Shown here: positions 21,661 to 34,480 of the stretch, in pieces
Layout: every line of letters starts with the position of its first letter
Position numbering within the stretch: position 1 is the stretch's first letter
DNA from: Isoetes taiwanensis
Lineage: Eukaryota; Streptophyta; Lycopodiopsida; Isoetales; Isoetaceae
Assembly: GCA_021234155.1 (NCBI GenBank)
Contig: JAJEKV010000024.1
Span: forward strand, 11,320,913-11,384,912
Direction of reading: 5' to 3'
DNA length: 64,000 nt
The notes under the pieces: generated by a model
Told to the model about the DNA's origin: nothing
The model's input: the letters and a program-made list of their open reading frames with translations, nothing else
Database searches by the model: none
Program-made: the position numbers and the translations under genes

Positions 21661-23967
21661 AACTCGCACGAATAATCACTATAAAAACTAGTATAAGCAT
21701 GATTTTTTATAGAAACAGTTCATAATGTGATCAAAAACCATATGCCTTTCATGGTTATGTAAAATCATTACTGGCTTGGTTGTAATTCTTATACTAATTT
21801 TACATCTTATACAAGTTTTTTAAAATTATTGCTAGTTTAGGAGGTGTCTTTTTCACATACATTGTTGGTATTGTAATATAGGATGATTCTAAATGCTAAT
21901 TTTTATTATGATTGTTATTGTGATTGTTATTATATATGTTTTGTTAACACGATTTTAATGTGCTCAAGTTTTTTAAGTTAGTTCAAAGATCACTATCAAT
22001 TTTGCAAGTGTGTTGTGGTTTTGAGACGTGGTTATTTACCACGCTTGTTAGTAGTCTATTATGATCTGATTTATGCTGTTGACTTTATTGTATACTTGTT
22101 TCAATCCTTAATGTCACTAACTTTGAGCATAGTCTTTTTATATTAACTACTAGTAATTCTAATTAACATGTCTATATTTTCAAAAATTGCACTACTTTCA
22201 GAATGTGATTCTTAATTGCTATTATAAGCTTATGTTATGTACATTGACTTGTTCACATTGGTTGCATGATGTGGTTTGTGGACTAATTCACACTTGTGGC
22301 ATAATTTGGATTGGGTAAAAATTAATAATTTTTGAACAAATGTTTTTTATTCTAATGCGTTTCCTGTGTGTAGCGAGTAACATAATTTGGGTATACCTCA
22401 TTGCAGGTCGTTTGACCCATGCTTTTCATTTTCTCAGGCACATTCTAGTAAGCATTCAAACTAATGGCTAGGCTAAGTTAGGTTGCAGTAAATAACATGA
22501 AATGCAAGTATTACGTATAAGGCTGAAGTTGTGAGCTTTAGTGGCACACAATCCGCCATAACCATGCATGGCCTATTGCCACTGTTGTGCCTATAGAAGG
22601 CCTGCTAGAGTTTATGGCGACCAAGAGCTCATCAATCGGTTGTAGATCTCATCCTGCAATTGATCGTTTACATGTCACACCTCGCAGTTGAGCCAATTTG
22701 CAAACGCCCTTGATCGAATCTAGAGCGTAGGGATCAATCGAATGAATATTTAGCAAGTCGAAATGCTTCAAATATGTAGCAAAAACAAGAATGATGTGTC
22801 ATTTTTCTTTTTCACTTAGGCATGGGTCTAGTGTGATATTATAAAGCAAGCAAAATTCTCTCAATGTGCCCATTAGTGACCTAGTTCTACTATGTGCCCG
22901 AGTTGCCGTAGTGTGATTCCAGTCTTAAAATATTTTTTTTGTGTTGGCATCGGCACTAGAGCAAAACAACTTTCCTTCATTCAAGTCCACCTCTTTTGAA
23001 CTTGCAGAACAAGGGATGGTGATCCATTGATTCCAAAAATGAAATTTTGCCTGAGCCTTTCCAGCGGCTTCATCCTTCACCGAATTTGCATGTGGGTTGT
23101 CCTCAGTGCGCTGCTAAGCTTCAGTGCGCCACATCATCGCCATAGTAGGATCCTTAACATAGCTGGAGCCATCGCCATGGCCATACCAAAGCGGACGAGG
23201 CGGGATACAAAGTAGGTGGAAAACAGACTGTTTAGATTAACCAATGGCTTGAGAGGACTTGGATTGCAATCAGGCCGTCCATCTCGCCCCATCTCTGCCG
23301 TTGATAGAATCCACATTCATAAAAAGGGAAAATTTTAAAATGGCCCAATATTTTGATGTATTTGCTGTGTTGCCCTCATATTTTCCAGAAGTATCAAAAT
23401 GCCCCAAACCTGGGGCAACGGAATTGAGCATGCAGGAATCCAAGCATTGCCTATTGCAACAAAGCAGCACTTGATAAAAATTGATAATTGAAAACCCAAA
23501 ACTCGGCCATTGCAATAAAGCGGCACTTGACTAAGAATTGATCGTTTCAAAGAATCAAAATTTGATCTTGCTTCAATCCAAAACCGTATATAAGAAATCA
23601 ATCTCAGTAAAGGAAATAAAACACTGCATAGAATCAATATATTCAAAATATGGAGCAACCTCGTTGTATAAAGAATAAGAAAATACAAAGTTATTTATGT
23701 TATCTCAGTTTGAGAAACAAGTTGAAACGTAAATGAGAAGCAGAGAACATCTTATACCTCCAACCCTTGTTAATTGCTTGGAGCACTAACTAGAGTGCTT
23801 GATAATTTCAAAGACAAGCTAACATCTAACCCAAATCTTATTGTCCCATCTGTTGAGCTTTGATTTATAAAAAAACATCTTTCCGGTGCTACTGTAGCTC
23901 TACTCATTTCTCCTCTTAGATTCAACTTTTGCATTGTTTCTTCATATAAATGATGTGGCGGTACCAC
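21661..23967. other. Unassigned region
   Basis: No gene is recognised. 21660-22500 is very AT-rich. 22550-23300 has higher G+C and a few weak open frames (e.g. 23027-23215) without family motifs. Confidence 0.5.
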
Positions 23968-24980
23968 TGGCATCTTGGAGTCTAGGTGGCATGTTGGATC
24001 CTAGGTGGCATGTTGGAGCCACCTTGGCATGTTTGAGCCTAGCTAGCATGTTGGAGCCTAGGTGGCAAGTTGGAGCCCACATGGCATAGTTGAAGGCTAG
24101 GTGGCATGTTGGAGCCTAGGTGGCATGTTTGAGCCACCTCGGCATGTTAGGTGGCATGTTGGAGCCCTGGGTGGCATGTTGGAACCACCTTGGCATGGGG
24201 AGCCTAGGTGTCATGTTGGAGCCTAGGTGGCATGTTTGAGCCTAGGTGGCATGTTGGAGCCCATATGGCATAGTTGGAGCCTAGGTGGCATGTTGAATCC
24301 TAGGTGGAAAGTTGCAGCCACCTTGGCATGCTTGAGCACGTGTGGCATCTTTGGAGCCTAGGTGGCATGTTGGAGCCACCTTGGCATGGTGGAGCCTAGG
24401 TGGCATGTTGAAGCCCACGGCATAGTTGGACCTAGGTGGCATGTTTGAGCAACCTTGGCATGTTAGGTGGCATGTTGGGTGGCATGTTGGGTCCTAGGTG
24501 GCATGTTGAATCCTAGGTGGCAAGTTGGAGGCACCTTCGCATGCTTGAGCATAGGTGGCATGCTGGAACCTAGGTGGCATGTTTGAGCCACCTTGGCATG
24601 GTGGAGCCTGGGTGGCATGTTGGAGCCCACGTGGCATAGTTGGAGCCTAGGTGGCATGGTTGAACCTAAGTGGCACCTTGGAGCCTAGGTGGCATGGTTG
24701 AACCTAAGTGCCACCTTGGCATGTTAGGTGGCATGTTGGATCCTAGGTGGCATGTTGAATCCTAGATGGGAAGTTGCAGCCACCTTGGCATGCTTGAGCA
24801 CAGGTGGCATGCTGGAGCCTAGGTGGCATGTTGGAGCCACCTTGGCATGGTGGAGCCTAGGTGGCATGTTGAAGCCCACGTGGTATAGTTGGAGCCTAGG
24901 TGGCAATGTTTGAACCACCTTGGCATGTTAGGTGGCATGTTGGATGGCATGTTGGATCCTAAGTGGCATGTTGAATCCGG
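23968..24980. repeat. Minisatellite with GGTGGCATGTTGGAGCCTA units
   Basis: About 1 kb of imperfect tandem copies of a unit of roughly 19-22 bp, variants of GGTGGCATGTTGGAGCCTA, with frequent AGCCACCTTGGCATG variants. A higher-order pattern is visible: the segment around 24290-24440 resembles those at 24500-24640 and 24750-24900. Long open frames on both strands here are by-products of the repeat. Confidence 0.95.
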
Positions 24981-25607
24981 ACCAAAGCCGGTGTAGGCTG
25001 TTTTTCAGGTTTTTTGAACGGGGGAAGCTGCCCCCTTGATGGTCGTCAGAAACCGGCAACCGGTTTGCCTCGTACACCAAGCATCTCCCCGCCGGAGTTG
25101 AGCAAAAGGCCCCGTGGATTTTTAAAGGTCTGCGTATGAGTGAGCTTCCGGCAGAATTTAGAAGTTGCTAGATGAATTTCCTTGTTCTAATGGCATAATG
25201 CTGATGCACGGCGGTGTGGTCCTCGATGAAGGCTTCCAATTTCTTTTTTCTGCAAAGCAGCCCAGGCCATTTGGATTCTGTAGCTAGCTACAGCGAGCAA
25301 CAACCTAGCTTAAACTGTGGGTTCGGTGTCTTCAAATGCAGTCTATGCCTCTCTAGGCTATTTTCCAGGTAATACATTATCTTGATATAATACAATTCTT
25401 TGCTGATACTTTATTTCACCATTAATATGTTTCTGCAGCATGTCTTACAGTTTTTTCTAGATTTTGACTATCGCTCTTTTATAATTTGCAACCAATATCA
25501 TATAATTTTAACCCCAACAAAGCTATGGTGGCAAGCATGGATGCCACATTTAAAGTAGGCATAATTTGTTAGAAGCTTGGTTAATGGCAAACTGTTTTGA
25601 TTTCAGA

Positions 25608-26634
25608 TTTAAGGATGAGGAGGAAAGATTTCCCGTGCATCCTGTTATAGACACTACCTTCCCTATATTGCTCGAGATCTTTAAGTATCTTTTGGCATTG
25701 CCAAACCCCTCTATTGAGATTGCTGATCTCATTAAGCTGATTTTTGCAAGATTTTCTGGTCCTCATCATATGTATGGAGTAAACCCTTTTACATTTTTAG
25801 GTTGCTTTGTTTACTGACTGGATAATCCTATGTTTTGAAGCTCGAGATTCCCAAAATGCTGCAAGATCCTGTTTTTTTTACTGCCTGGATGGCATGCTTT
25901 CATAATCTATTAGAGAGGTCGGTCCCTCGGTAAGGTCAGTAGGTGACTTAGAACAAATATAAATTATGGGGATGGTGGAAGGTCAAAAAGTGGACTTTAC
26001 ATATTGTGAACCGGTTGTACAACAGGCATGTTGCGTGTGCATGCATGTGTGTTGTATAATTCATGGGTATGTAGAAGGATGACGTTTTTATAACGTTTGT
26101 TATTCAGATTTGGTGATCCTAAAATGGCAAAGCCTGAAAATAAGGAGTTTGCTTCCATGTTTGCTAAACAATTTCTTTGGGAGATTTTTGGACTCATACA
26201 TGGCTCTTCTTAGAGTTGTACAACAGGGGGGTTACTTGCCAGATAGAGTTGTGAACTTGGCACTTCAGTATCTCACTACCAGGTAGATTGCTTACTCTAG
26301 TTGTAGATTTTTATGCAAGATGTTGCTCAATGCATGCTTCTGTTATAAATGTTGGGATGAATGACTGCCATTTCTATTTCTAATTTGAGAGGTTGTTTAC
26401 TCGCACTTTCTCATATCCCCTTTTTCTCTATTGCATTGTATTTTCATGCACTGCTCATGTGTGGTTGGATGTTCTGCAGCATCTAATGTTTGTTTCATTT
26501 GGCCAGATATGATGAGGCACCATCAAATCAGAAGCCTTACAGGCAAAAAGATGGTGGCTTTCTCTCCTGACAGCAAGTTGTTCAAGACATTATCTGTGGA
26601 AATGTTGAAAAATTGTTCTCATAAAATGGTCTAG
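25608..26634 (+). pseudogene. Importin-7/8 (SAD2-type) gene fragment
   Basis: Exon-like segments align in order with the central part of plant importin-beta-family proteins of the importin-7/8 group, which carry cargo through nuclear pores with Ran. They read: IADLIKL then, one frame over, CKIFWSSSY (25608-25775); LEIPKMLQDPVFFTAWM (25841-25930); [19 protein letters not shown] (about 25957-26023); RFGDPKMAKPENKEF, then after a frame change GGYLPDRVVNLALQYLTT (26109-26283); and RYDEAPSNQKPYRQKDGG (26507-26560). Splice-like AG and GT sites flank most pieces. About 100 residues expected between the last two segments are absent from the 223 bp there. There is no N- or C-terminal region, and two frame changes. 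It is a partial, non-functional gene copy that retains introns, so it was moved as DNA. Confidence 0.8.
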
Positions 26635-29600
26635 GGCATGACAGTAAAAACACTCCCAATATGCAGCTTAGGAGTCAGGTCAGGAAGATATAACAAAGCA
26701 CATTTTCAGGTTGGAACCATCAAATACTGTGAGCCTTGTGCTGCTATCAAATATATATGTTGGGGCTGGGAAGTGGAACACTATGTTAGAAACCAGAAAA
26801 CAAACAGAGGGGAGCGAACAGAAGGTGAAAGTGTGCATACATGGATTGAGCTTAGCATTTTGGATGCCTGTGTTATAAGTGATGCATGTGCATGTCATGT
26901 CGTACGAATCGTGTTTGGTTGCAGGGAAACAAGATGGGCGTTACAGAATTTAGACTAGTACTAAGGTTACATTTACTAACTAGATTGAACTAGAATTGGT
27001 TCTTTTTCTATTAGATAATGTAATTCGAGTGACTGCTAAACAGCTTGTGTGATATAGGTGAGCCTTGCTATACCAGAGGGGCATGAGTTGGAATTTGATT
27101 CGAGGGATATAACCCAGAGGCCTGCTTTGATAGATGTGAATCTCTCTGTGTATTGGCATCAACAAGAAAGGGTCTGAGAAAGGACGTTTCAAGTAACCAC
27201 TCTCCTCGTTGCTTTCGTATGTGACTGCTTTGGAAACACATGGCAACAGGGAATTTAACCTCTGATGTAAAGGCAAATACATACAGCCAGGCCCTGTTAC
27301 TTTCAGATGTTTTTTTTTTTTTTTTGAGACGAATTACTTGTTGCCAAATTAGAGTGTAACAAGATCATGTGTAGCAAGTGGCATGCTTTAGGAATTCTGG
27401 TTGTTTCTTTGTATCATTTCCCTCTTACATATAAGCATCACATAGGCTTCTTCTTTAGAAAGTATGAATGATGTTTCCATGTTCCATCTCCAAGGCATTT
27501 CATAAAGTTGATTTCTTTTTTTTTTTGGTCATTGGGTTGTCCGATGAGCTATTGGTACTAAAGTTTGTGTTTTGGAAGAGCAATGTCTTGCCATTATTGA
27601 AAGTCTGATTAAATGGAGATCTTACCTTCAATTTGTCAACGGTTGGTCGAAAATAGACAGTTTCTTGATCGGAAGAGTATCGTGTTGTGTGGAAAAGCTT
27701 TGCAGCTTTAAAGAGAAGGTTCTATGTGGCCTTTGAAGTTGGAAACTAATGCACATACATTTTGCAAGCTAATCTTGAAGATTCTAGTGATGAAGAACAA
27801 AAAGATTCTCTGATTTCTTATAATTTTTTGGTGGAAGATGGCTCGTTGGATATTAATGGCTCGTTGACCTAGTTATGTTGTCTCTGAAGTCTACCTATTG
27901 TTGTGAGGCATTTGAAAAGTGTCTTGTACTCATCCTATGTAACATGCACACTCTAAAGTTACGACTTCCGAAGAGGTAAAAGGTCGTGTACATTCTATGG
28001 CGGAGCAACATGGATGTAAGTTCTTACGAAGAAAGCTTGAGGAAGGAGGCCCTAAAGATGTAGAAAGCATATTCAGAGAGAGATAGTTGATCATATTGCG
28101 TAGCACATGGGAGTTCCCCTTGAAAACTGCCCGCGGTTCAAAAGCTTTTAGGGGTTTGTAGTGAAAGTCGAGGAATAAGTGTTTGCACGTGAATTCTGAC
28201 CAGAGGACAACTCGTCTAGATTTCACATAGCATGCATGGGTATGTTTGTAATTTCCATATAAGCTAAAAGCTAATTAGAAGGTAATAAGTTTTGCACGTT
28301 TTGACAAGTCTAATTCTCTGAACTTGCAGTACTAGGAAGTTGACAAAAAATCCGAGCTAGATGTGATATATCATCCACTTTTGGATGTAATTTACTATCT
28401 GGTAAGTAGCTGTAGCCTCAGGCTTGCCATGGTACTTGGATTAAATGCAGATACATGGTTTGTAACAGGACATGGAAATGCAAACCTGTGAAGTCGTGCT
28501 TATCATTGAATCAGGGTGAGAAGGTGTTAGGAATTTTGTTCGTTGCCAAATTTGGGGATTGCCACTGAAACATGAAAAGCTTTGCAGCTTTGAGAGAAGG
28601 TTCTATGTGGCCTCTGAAGCTGGAAACTAATGCGCATACATTTTGCAAGTTAATTTTAAAGATCCCAGTGGTGAAGAACAAGAACATGTTATGTTTGTAG
28701 TTTCCATATGAGCTAGAAGGTAATAAGTTTTGCATGTTTTGACAAGTCTAATTCCTGGTATTCAGCACCTTGTTGACCTTTCTACTAGCTAAAGTGGTTA
28801 GAGTACAGACAATGAGTCTTCTGAAATCAGGCACAAAGATTTATTGGCTTTTAAATGAATATTATATTCGGGTTGATTGTTTTGGCTTCCAGATTCATGA
28901 CTCGAGAGATAGGGAGAGTTTAGAAACTGGTTGTCGATGAGACACTTGATTCAGAAGAACACGCATGACCTATGGGGGCGGAAGGTGTGGGGCAAATCTG
29001 TTTAAAAATGCTTTTGAGACGGATCATTGCAAAGTTGGAGCCTAGTAACCCAACCGGTATACCTTGGCGGAACATCCGGTTTTGATGTTGATTCAGACAT
29101 GTTTTAAAATTGGGAGACCTTATTTCATATAAGATACTCTTCACACCCTTACCATATTGCACCAAAATGCCTCTGCATGTGTAGGACAGTTTGAGCTGAT
29201 GCAAGCCGCAGCAACAAAGATAAATGCAATATAGATGCAAGGGCTCCACTTGTCATCCTCGGTGTAGATTGATTGGAACCACTGACCTTGCATTGTCTAC
29301 GGTCCCATATTTACAGTACATGTTGATGAGCACATTCTTTACAACCGGATATATGCCGCCACAAATCTTGAACACACCCTAAAATCCATGGTTGTTGCAC
29401 CTCGATGCGGGTGCACAAGTTGAAAATCCGAGAGGGCGATCAGATTATAGATTATGTTAAACACATTCAAAGGTTGACCATTCAAAGCCTCCGATAAAAT
29501 GCTTGTGAAGGACGTGACAATTGTGCGAGATTGTCATATTCCGAATAATATAGTTTGGAGGCGATAACTAAGACATTTCAAATTTCTAAAGAAGATAAAG

Positions 29601-29640
29601 AAGTTGGACATAAAAAAAAGACAATGAAGCTGCATTTGCG
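26635..29640. other. Unassigned region with a three-copy repeat
   Basis: No gene is recognised. A segment starting AAAAGCTTTGCAGCTTT occurs at 27689-27800 and 28570-28711 in direct orientation, with an inverted third copy at 31952-32089. A second small repeat (AGAAGGTAATAAGTTTTGCA and flanks) links 28245-28315 and 28685-28755. Confidence 0.55.
28567..28711 (+). repeat. Left arm of the inverted repeat around the RPA-like gene
   Basis: About 145 bp, from ACATGAAAAGCTTTGCAGC to GTTATGTTTGTAGTTTC, match the reverse complement of 31952-32089 at roughly 90 percent by eye. The homology of this pair ends sharply on both sides. Confidence 0.8.
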
Positions 29641-29742
29641 CACAACATAATACATTGAATTACAAAATGTCGATTGTCACATGTACATACAAAACAAACA
29701 CAAAGCCCGAGCTACATGTTAAAGTATGGAAAACCGGTTCTT

Positions 29743-31050
29743 CTACACACTATTTCGATTGAACTTCGACAATGCAACCAAAGATAGTCCACGATAAAGG
29801 TCTTCAACGGATGAAGTCAAGGAGCATGTCACTGGCCGAATAGGGTCATTAATAAGAACAGAGTGTGTCTGGTGCGTGTTGCCCAACAGTTCATCAAGCG
29901 TGTGTCCACCTATAGATATGGGAACTGATTGGGTGTCCGTTACAATCTTACCGCGCAATGTGAGGTGGGCTTTCACATCGCGACCACCACAATTCTTGCA
30001 AACGTCATCCACGTCGCTATCCTCAGAACATGTACTGCAAACAGTTTTCACCTTGTTGCCTCCGCCACTCCTGAGGTGAAGCTTGCCTGTGATCTACAAA
30101 CATCGCAACGTGTAAGCACATGAGCTATATGTTTACCAACAAAGGGTACCTTACTAGCAATGAGACCATAGAAGTGAACAGCGACTAAACTCAAGGCATT
30201 ATAAGCAAATTGACCACACTAGGGAACGTTATAAGCAAATTGACCATACTAGGGAAAAGAGAACCTGTCACTTGTTGGGTAGATGGTTGTGTTTCGGGAA
30301 AACAACGTCCCTAAGATATTGCGGAAAGTCGGGCTTGCATTTGAAAACAGATGGAAATGCACTTGTGGCTGGATCGGTAACCGGGCGGAATATCATTGTT
30401 GCGCTGCTTGTGACCAAATTCTTGCTGTTTTCTAATGTTGAACGCGCGATACTTTTGAAAAGGACAACGGGCCTAGCGCCAGAAAGGAACAACCTTTTCA
30501 ACTCCTCGTACATGTCCTCTTGCTCAGGCCAGAACAACAAACTCGCTGCGTCAAACGGCTCGACATCGTCAGCAATCCGCAGACAGCAATTACTTTTAGA
30601 CTCATCTACTCCGACAACAGTTGCAATCAAACTGCCATTCGATGTCGGTTCAGGTGGTGCTTGCAACAGTTGAGATACTGTCAGACCTGGAGTTGGGGAG
30701 AGTTTAAGAACTATTTGCTGTGTCGGATTGAAAGACAACTCCGTTGATGGCACTATACGAATTGCATTCTCACAATTCGCAAAGTCATACTTCCGATTGA
30801 TCGGGCGAACCTTAAAGTTCCTAATACTCAACCAATTGCCACGTTTGAGCAAACGAATGGTTCGATCAGCTTCGTTTCCATGGGCAGAAACGGCAATAGT
30901 CTCACCACCACTTGGATCAACAACATCAGCTGTAACTGCGCGAAATCTTGTTTCTGAAGTGCACCGGTTAATGTTCCCATACTGCACAAGCACAAGAACA
31001 TGTATCTCATTGTTCTTGTGCTCAGACAATGCATAATAACGTTGCAACAT
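29743..31050 (-). CDS. RPA70-like single-stranded DNA-binding protein
   Basis: The main open stretch (31050-30268, 260 codons) contains two OB-fold-like units. The first, with DVVDPSGGETIAVSAHGNEAD, then LLKRGNWLSIRNF and KYDFANCENAIRI, resembles DNA-binding domain A of the RPA large subunit. The second, with IATVVGVDESKSNCCLRIAD, ARPVVLFKSIARS and SSATMIFRP, resembles domain B. A downstream exon begins after TTTGTAG at about 30101 and ends with a stop at 29743. It carries CSTC-x9-CKNC, a zinc ribbon as in domain C, followed by a beta-rich segment (DVKAHLTLRGKIV). The donor at the end of the first exon is unclear and the phases do not join simply, so an extra exon or an error is likely. The RPA N-terminal protein-interaction domain is missing. 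Short RPA70-like proteins are often carried by plant mobile elements, especially Helitrons; a host paralogue is the alternative. It lies between inverted repeats. Confidence 0.75.
30192..30255. repeat. Short tandem duplication in the RPA-like intron
   Basis: Two copies of TTATAAGCAAATTGACCA followed by (C/T)ACTAGGGAA, about 29 bp apart, just downstream of the first RPA-like exon on the coding (minus) strand. Confidence 0.8.
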
Positions 31051-31951
31051 CCGTGGTTGCTTGCCCTTTTGTGTGTCATTCTCACGGTGGACATCTTCTT
31101 CAAAGGAACGACTGCTCCTGCACAGGGATGAATCTGGAGGTACATCCGCTCATATATCAGGGAACTGTTGCACATGTTTCATGTGCAAGATTGCAAGTCC
31201 GTCGCCACTCCTATTGAGCAAGAGACCAAACAGAGTTTGCGTGGATTAGCTCTGAGATGCTTTAGTTGATTTAATTCTTCCAATTTAAAAGTTTATTACC
31301 TTGCAATTGTATGGTCTCGTGTCTTGCGTAAGATGTAAATGGCATCCAGCCATAAAGCACCAGGATGCTTAGGTCTGTTTTGTCAAGGAACAGTTACATC
31401 AGCACCGATTTTCATGTCTGTTCTATTAGGGAGCAGTTAGAAGAGCAAGTCATTGGTCTCCAGTACGATTGGACTTAAGGGTAACATGTCTTCATGCACT
31501 TTGCAGTCACATTGTTCTCTCACACTTGTCACCCAAAACGCTTGTTTTGAGCTTCTTAATACATCATGTCATTCTATATTAACCTTAACAGTCCTAACTA
31601 TGTGCTAATGTTATGACTTCTGGGGTATTTATAAATATAACACTTGCTTTTGGTGGTGTTAACAGAGGACTTCAGTGGACGAGTCTCAAAGAAATCCAAC
31701 AAAAGTGGCCACCGATGCATTGGCGTTCATGTTTGAGGCGTCGCTCATACCGAAGGTTACAGCATGGGCATTTGAATCCCCTAAATGGGATGTGAACTAC
31801 TACAAAGGTTGGATTGGTCTCACTTGTTATTTTACGACAAACAAGGAAAGAGGAGGAGGTAGTCTTTGCATTATGAGGAACATTAGCTATGGAGTATTTG
31901 ATGCACCTGTGTATACATATGCATTGTATAAAATGTATTATACTTCCACTG

Positions 31952-32089
31952 AAACTACAAACATAACATGTTCTTCTTGTTCTTCACCACTGGGATCTTT
32001 AAGATTAATTTGCAAAATGTATGTGCATTAGTTTCCAGCTTCAGAGGCCACATAGAACCTTCTCTCGAAGCTACAAAGCTTTTCATGTA
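31952..32089 (-). repeat. Right arm of the inverted repeat around the RPA-like gene
   Basis: The reverse complement matches 28567-28711. With that arm it encloses about 3.2 kb containing only the RPA-like gene and AT-rich DNA. Confidence 0.8.
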
Positions 32090-33170
32090 GCACCTAGGGC
32101 CATTATGAGCATTGTGGATCTTGTTGAATGTGTTATCAATTTGATATGCAACTTTTTCAAATGATTTTGGCCAACTTGCAAGCTTTAACTTACATTAAGA
32201 ATGCTTCCATTCATGGAGAACCGATATGTCTGCTAAGCACTTGACCTATATACAATGAACTTGTTACACTTATTTAATGTGCAATGACTTTGGTCACGTG
32301 CATAAATTGTAGCAAAAGTGTGAGCACCCAATAAGCAGGTGTCTCATTATTGCAATTTAACAAAAAAATTTGCTGAACCAATTTAACCATTCTTATTATT
32401 ACACCGCCTTATCAGATGCAGTTCTTTGCTTGCCTAGAAAGGAAGAAATTGCAACCAAGCCCAGGCAGTTGTTGAAGTCCTCAATCTAGACTATTGGCAA
32501 ACACCAATCAATAATCCACAAATTATGCAGAAACTAGACAAACTGTGCATGCATCTTTTTCAAGAGATTTGAGCTTTCCACAAGGCCTAAAATCACCATT
32601 TAATTGCCAATTTAAAGTTTGAAGGAAGCAAAAGCTCCCAGCCCCTTAGCTTGCTTTTTGAAGTATGCTAATCGCAAAAAAAAGTCGCGACTGCATTCCT
32701 TCATGTCTGCAAATTGCTTCTCATTGCACTTAAAATATTGATCAAAGGCATGTCCCATAAGCAAACTAAAAATCTAGACAACATGCCCACAAGAAGGTCC
32801 CAGAATAAGACAAACAAAAGATTGAACTGCCACAGGAGTTGCCACTGCAGTCCTTGGACAATTTGCAAGGGCTTCAAGACCAGATCCAGCCAAATATATC
32901 TCACATTACGCTCCCAGCCTGTTTCATCCAAACAGAGCATGTGTGATCTGCAGCTTCAAATAGGTTATGCTCATAAAACAGTAGAGGTAAAATAGACTTT
33001 TATAAAATGCTCAACAGAGCTAAATCAACTCCATGCTTACCTTTTTTTCAGAGCTATGACATCATAAGACAATTTTCCCAATAACATAGTTAGAAAATGC
33101 TTTAACATCTAAGATTTACAACTGGTTCTTGAGGCCCAAATTATTTCTGTGAGTCACAAGGTTGGCAGCA
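32090..33170. other. Unassigned region
   Basis: No gene is recognised. Minus-strand stretches at 32580-32960 are weakly coding-like and may belong to the same unrecognised gene as the fragments at 33360-34480. Confidence 0.4.
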
Positions 33171-33359
33171 TAAACATGGGCTTTAAAAGTGAGGTAGTCA
33201 TGCAAATACTTTGCACACCTATAGTGGCACAATAAATACGCGGATGGGCTGTGTAGAAGTGCAGGAAATCAGTTGTCCATATCACAAGTCATAAAATCTA
33301 ATATGCCCAGCTCAAACTCTAAATAGTTGGAACAAAAAATGCTTGCCTTCCTTTTATAT

Positions 33360-34480
33360 GCGCATGCAAATCTCCTGCAATAATTAACCAGATTCGACTT
33401 CCTGAGTAAATGCCTGGAATAACTTGTAAAGATTCTCCAGAGCGTACCAATTGTGCAAACAATTCAGAGGAATTCATAGCAAAAGGTTTTGCAATACTTG
33501 CTGGGTCAAGTTAATCAATGGTTATAATTCCTCAAGATGGGGAGGATAGCAGAGATAGAGATGGTGCGTGTTGCCTCAAAGGTAAAAAGGGACAAGGTGA
33601 CACATTGCCCATTGAATTGTTTAGAGACAGTAGCATAAAGCACTTGTAAGCCTTCATGAAATCTTGGTCTGACCATTCAAAATTGCCTGCAATGTTTTGT
33701 AACACAAACATAATGTCATATTGTATGCCATAGAGATACTAAATGCATAAGAGAAATCTAAAGAGCCAAGGAAAGAAAGCCAAACTGTTTTAATCTTTTA
33801 CATGTACAATCTGGATCTTAGGGCATCCCACGAACAATCCAAGACTTCTTTAACGAGATCATAATTGGCCAATTCAAATAGTCTAGTATGCCATATTATT
33901 ATCGACAAAGCATTATAAACAAAAAGAGAAGAAAAATTATGGCAAGTCTATTATAGCCAGGTCTATGTTTGATCACTAATAAATTGGTGAGTTCTACAAA
34001 AGGCATGACACATTGTTAAGCCTCCAAACCGACATGAGTCATCACATGAGTCATCAAAAATTTGAAAGAGAAAGTTACAAAGTTAGAAGCCTGCATAGAG
34101 GTGTGATGTAAGAAACATACTCGTATAGGAAGAAAATGAATAAATTAGTGAGAACATTTAGAAAGATTCTAGAATCTGGCCATCAGAAATTGCTGTTTCA
34201 TTGCAGGAGTCCAATGATCATCCTGGATCAGAGATGCAGCATAAACACAAAGAGCTTTTCCAACTTAATCAGAAAATAAGGAAACATGGATGTATAATCA
34301 ACAACTCAGACACTCAAGATGGTTATTGCTAACATTATATCCTAAGACATGTTTGATGTGATCTTTTACCATTCAATGAACCAAACGCTTTTAACAGAGT
34401 CTGGAGTTCCAAGGCCATCAATACGCCCTTTGCATACCAGCTCATAGGCCCCTGTCAACGTTGGTGCCATCACTAACTGT
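33360..34480 (-). pseudogene. Exon-like pieces of an unrecognised gene (copy 2)
   Basis: Minus-strand pieces, in order from high to low coordinates: VMAPTLTGAYELVCKGRIDG (about 34478-34410), KALCVYAASLIQDDHWTPAM (34260-34195), FELANYDLVKEVLDCSWDAL (33890-33830), NFEWSDQDFMKAYKCFMLLS (33690-33630) and ASIAKPFAMNSSELFAQLVR (33505-33440). Intron-like DNA lies between them. The amino-acid usage is that of a real protein, but I cannot name the family. It lies where the 3' half (reverse transcriptase and beyond) of the outer copia element would be expected. The copy at 430-1330 is more broken. Confidence 0.5.

Noticed and set aside
24463-24918. Open frames with repeated MPPRLQHAKVA-like peptides
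   Set aside because: Arise from the minisatellite in any frame; no start context and no homologous protein.
28000-28720. Protein gene on the minus strand at 27930-28735
   Set aside because: Open frames are short, lack motifs and overlap dispersed repeats.
29743-31050. POT1-type telomere protein
   Set aside because: Order of two OB folds followed by a CxxC...CxxC ribbon, and the DPSGG...NEAD wording, fit the RPA large subunit better.
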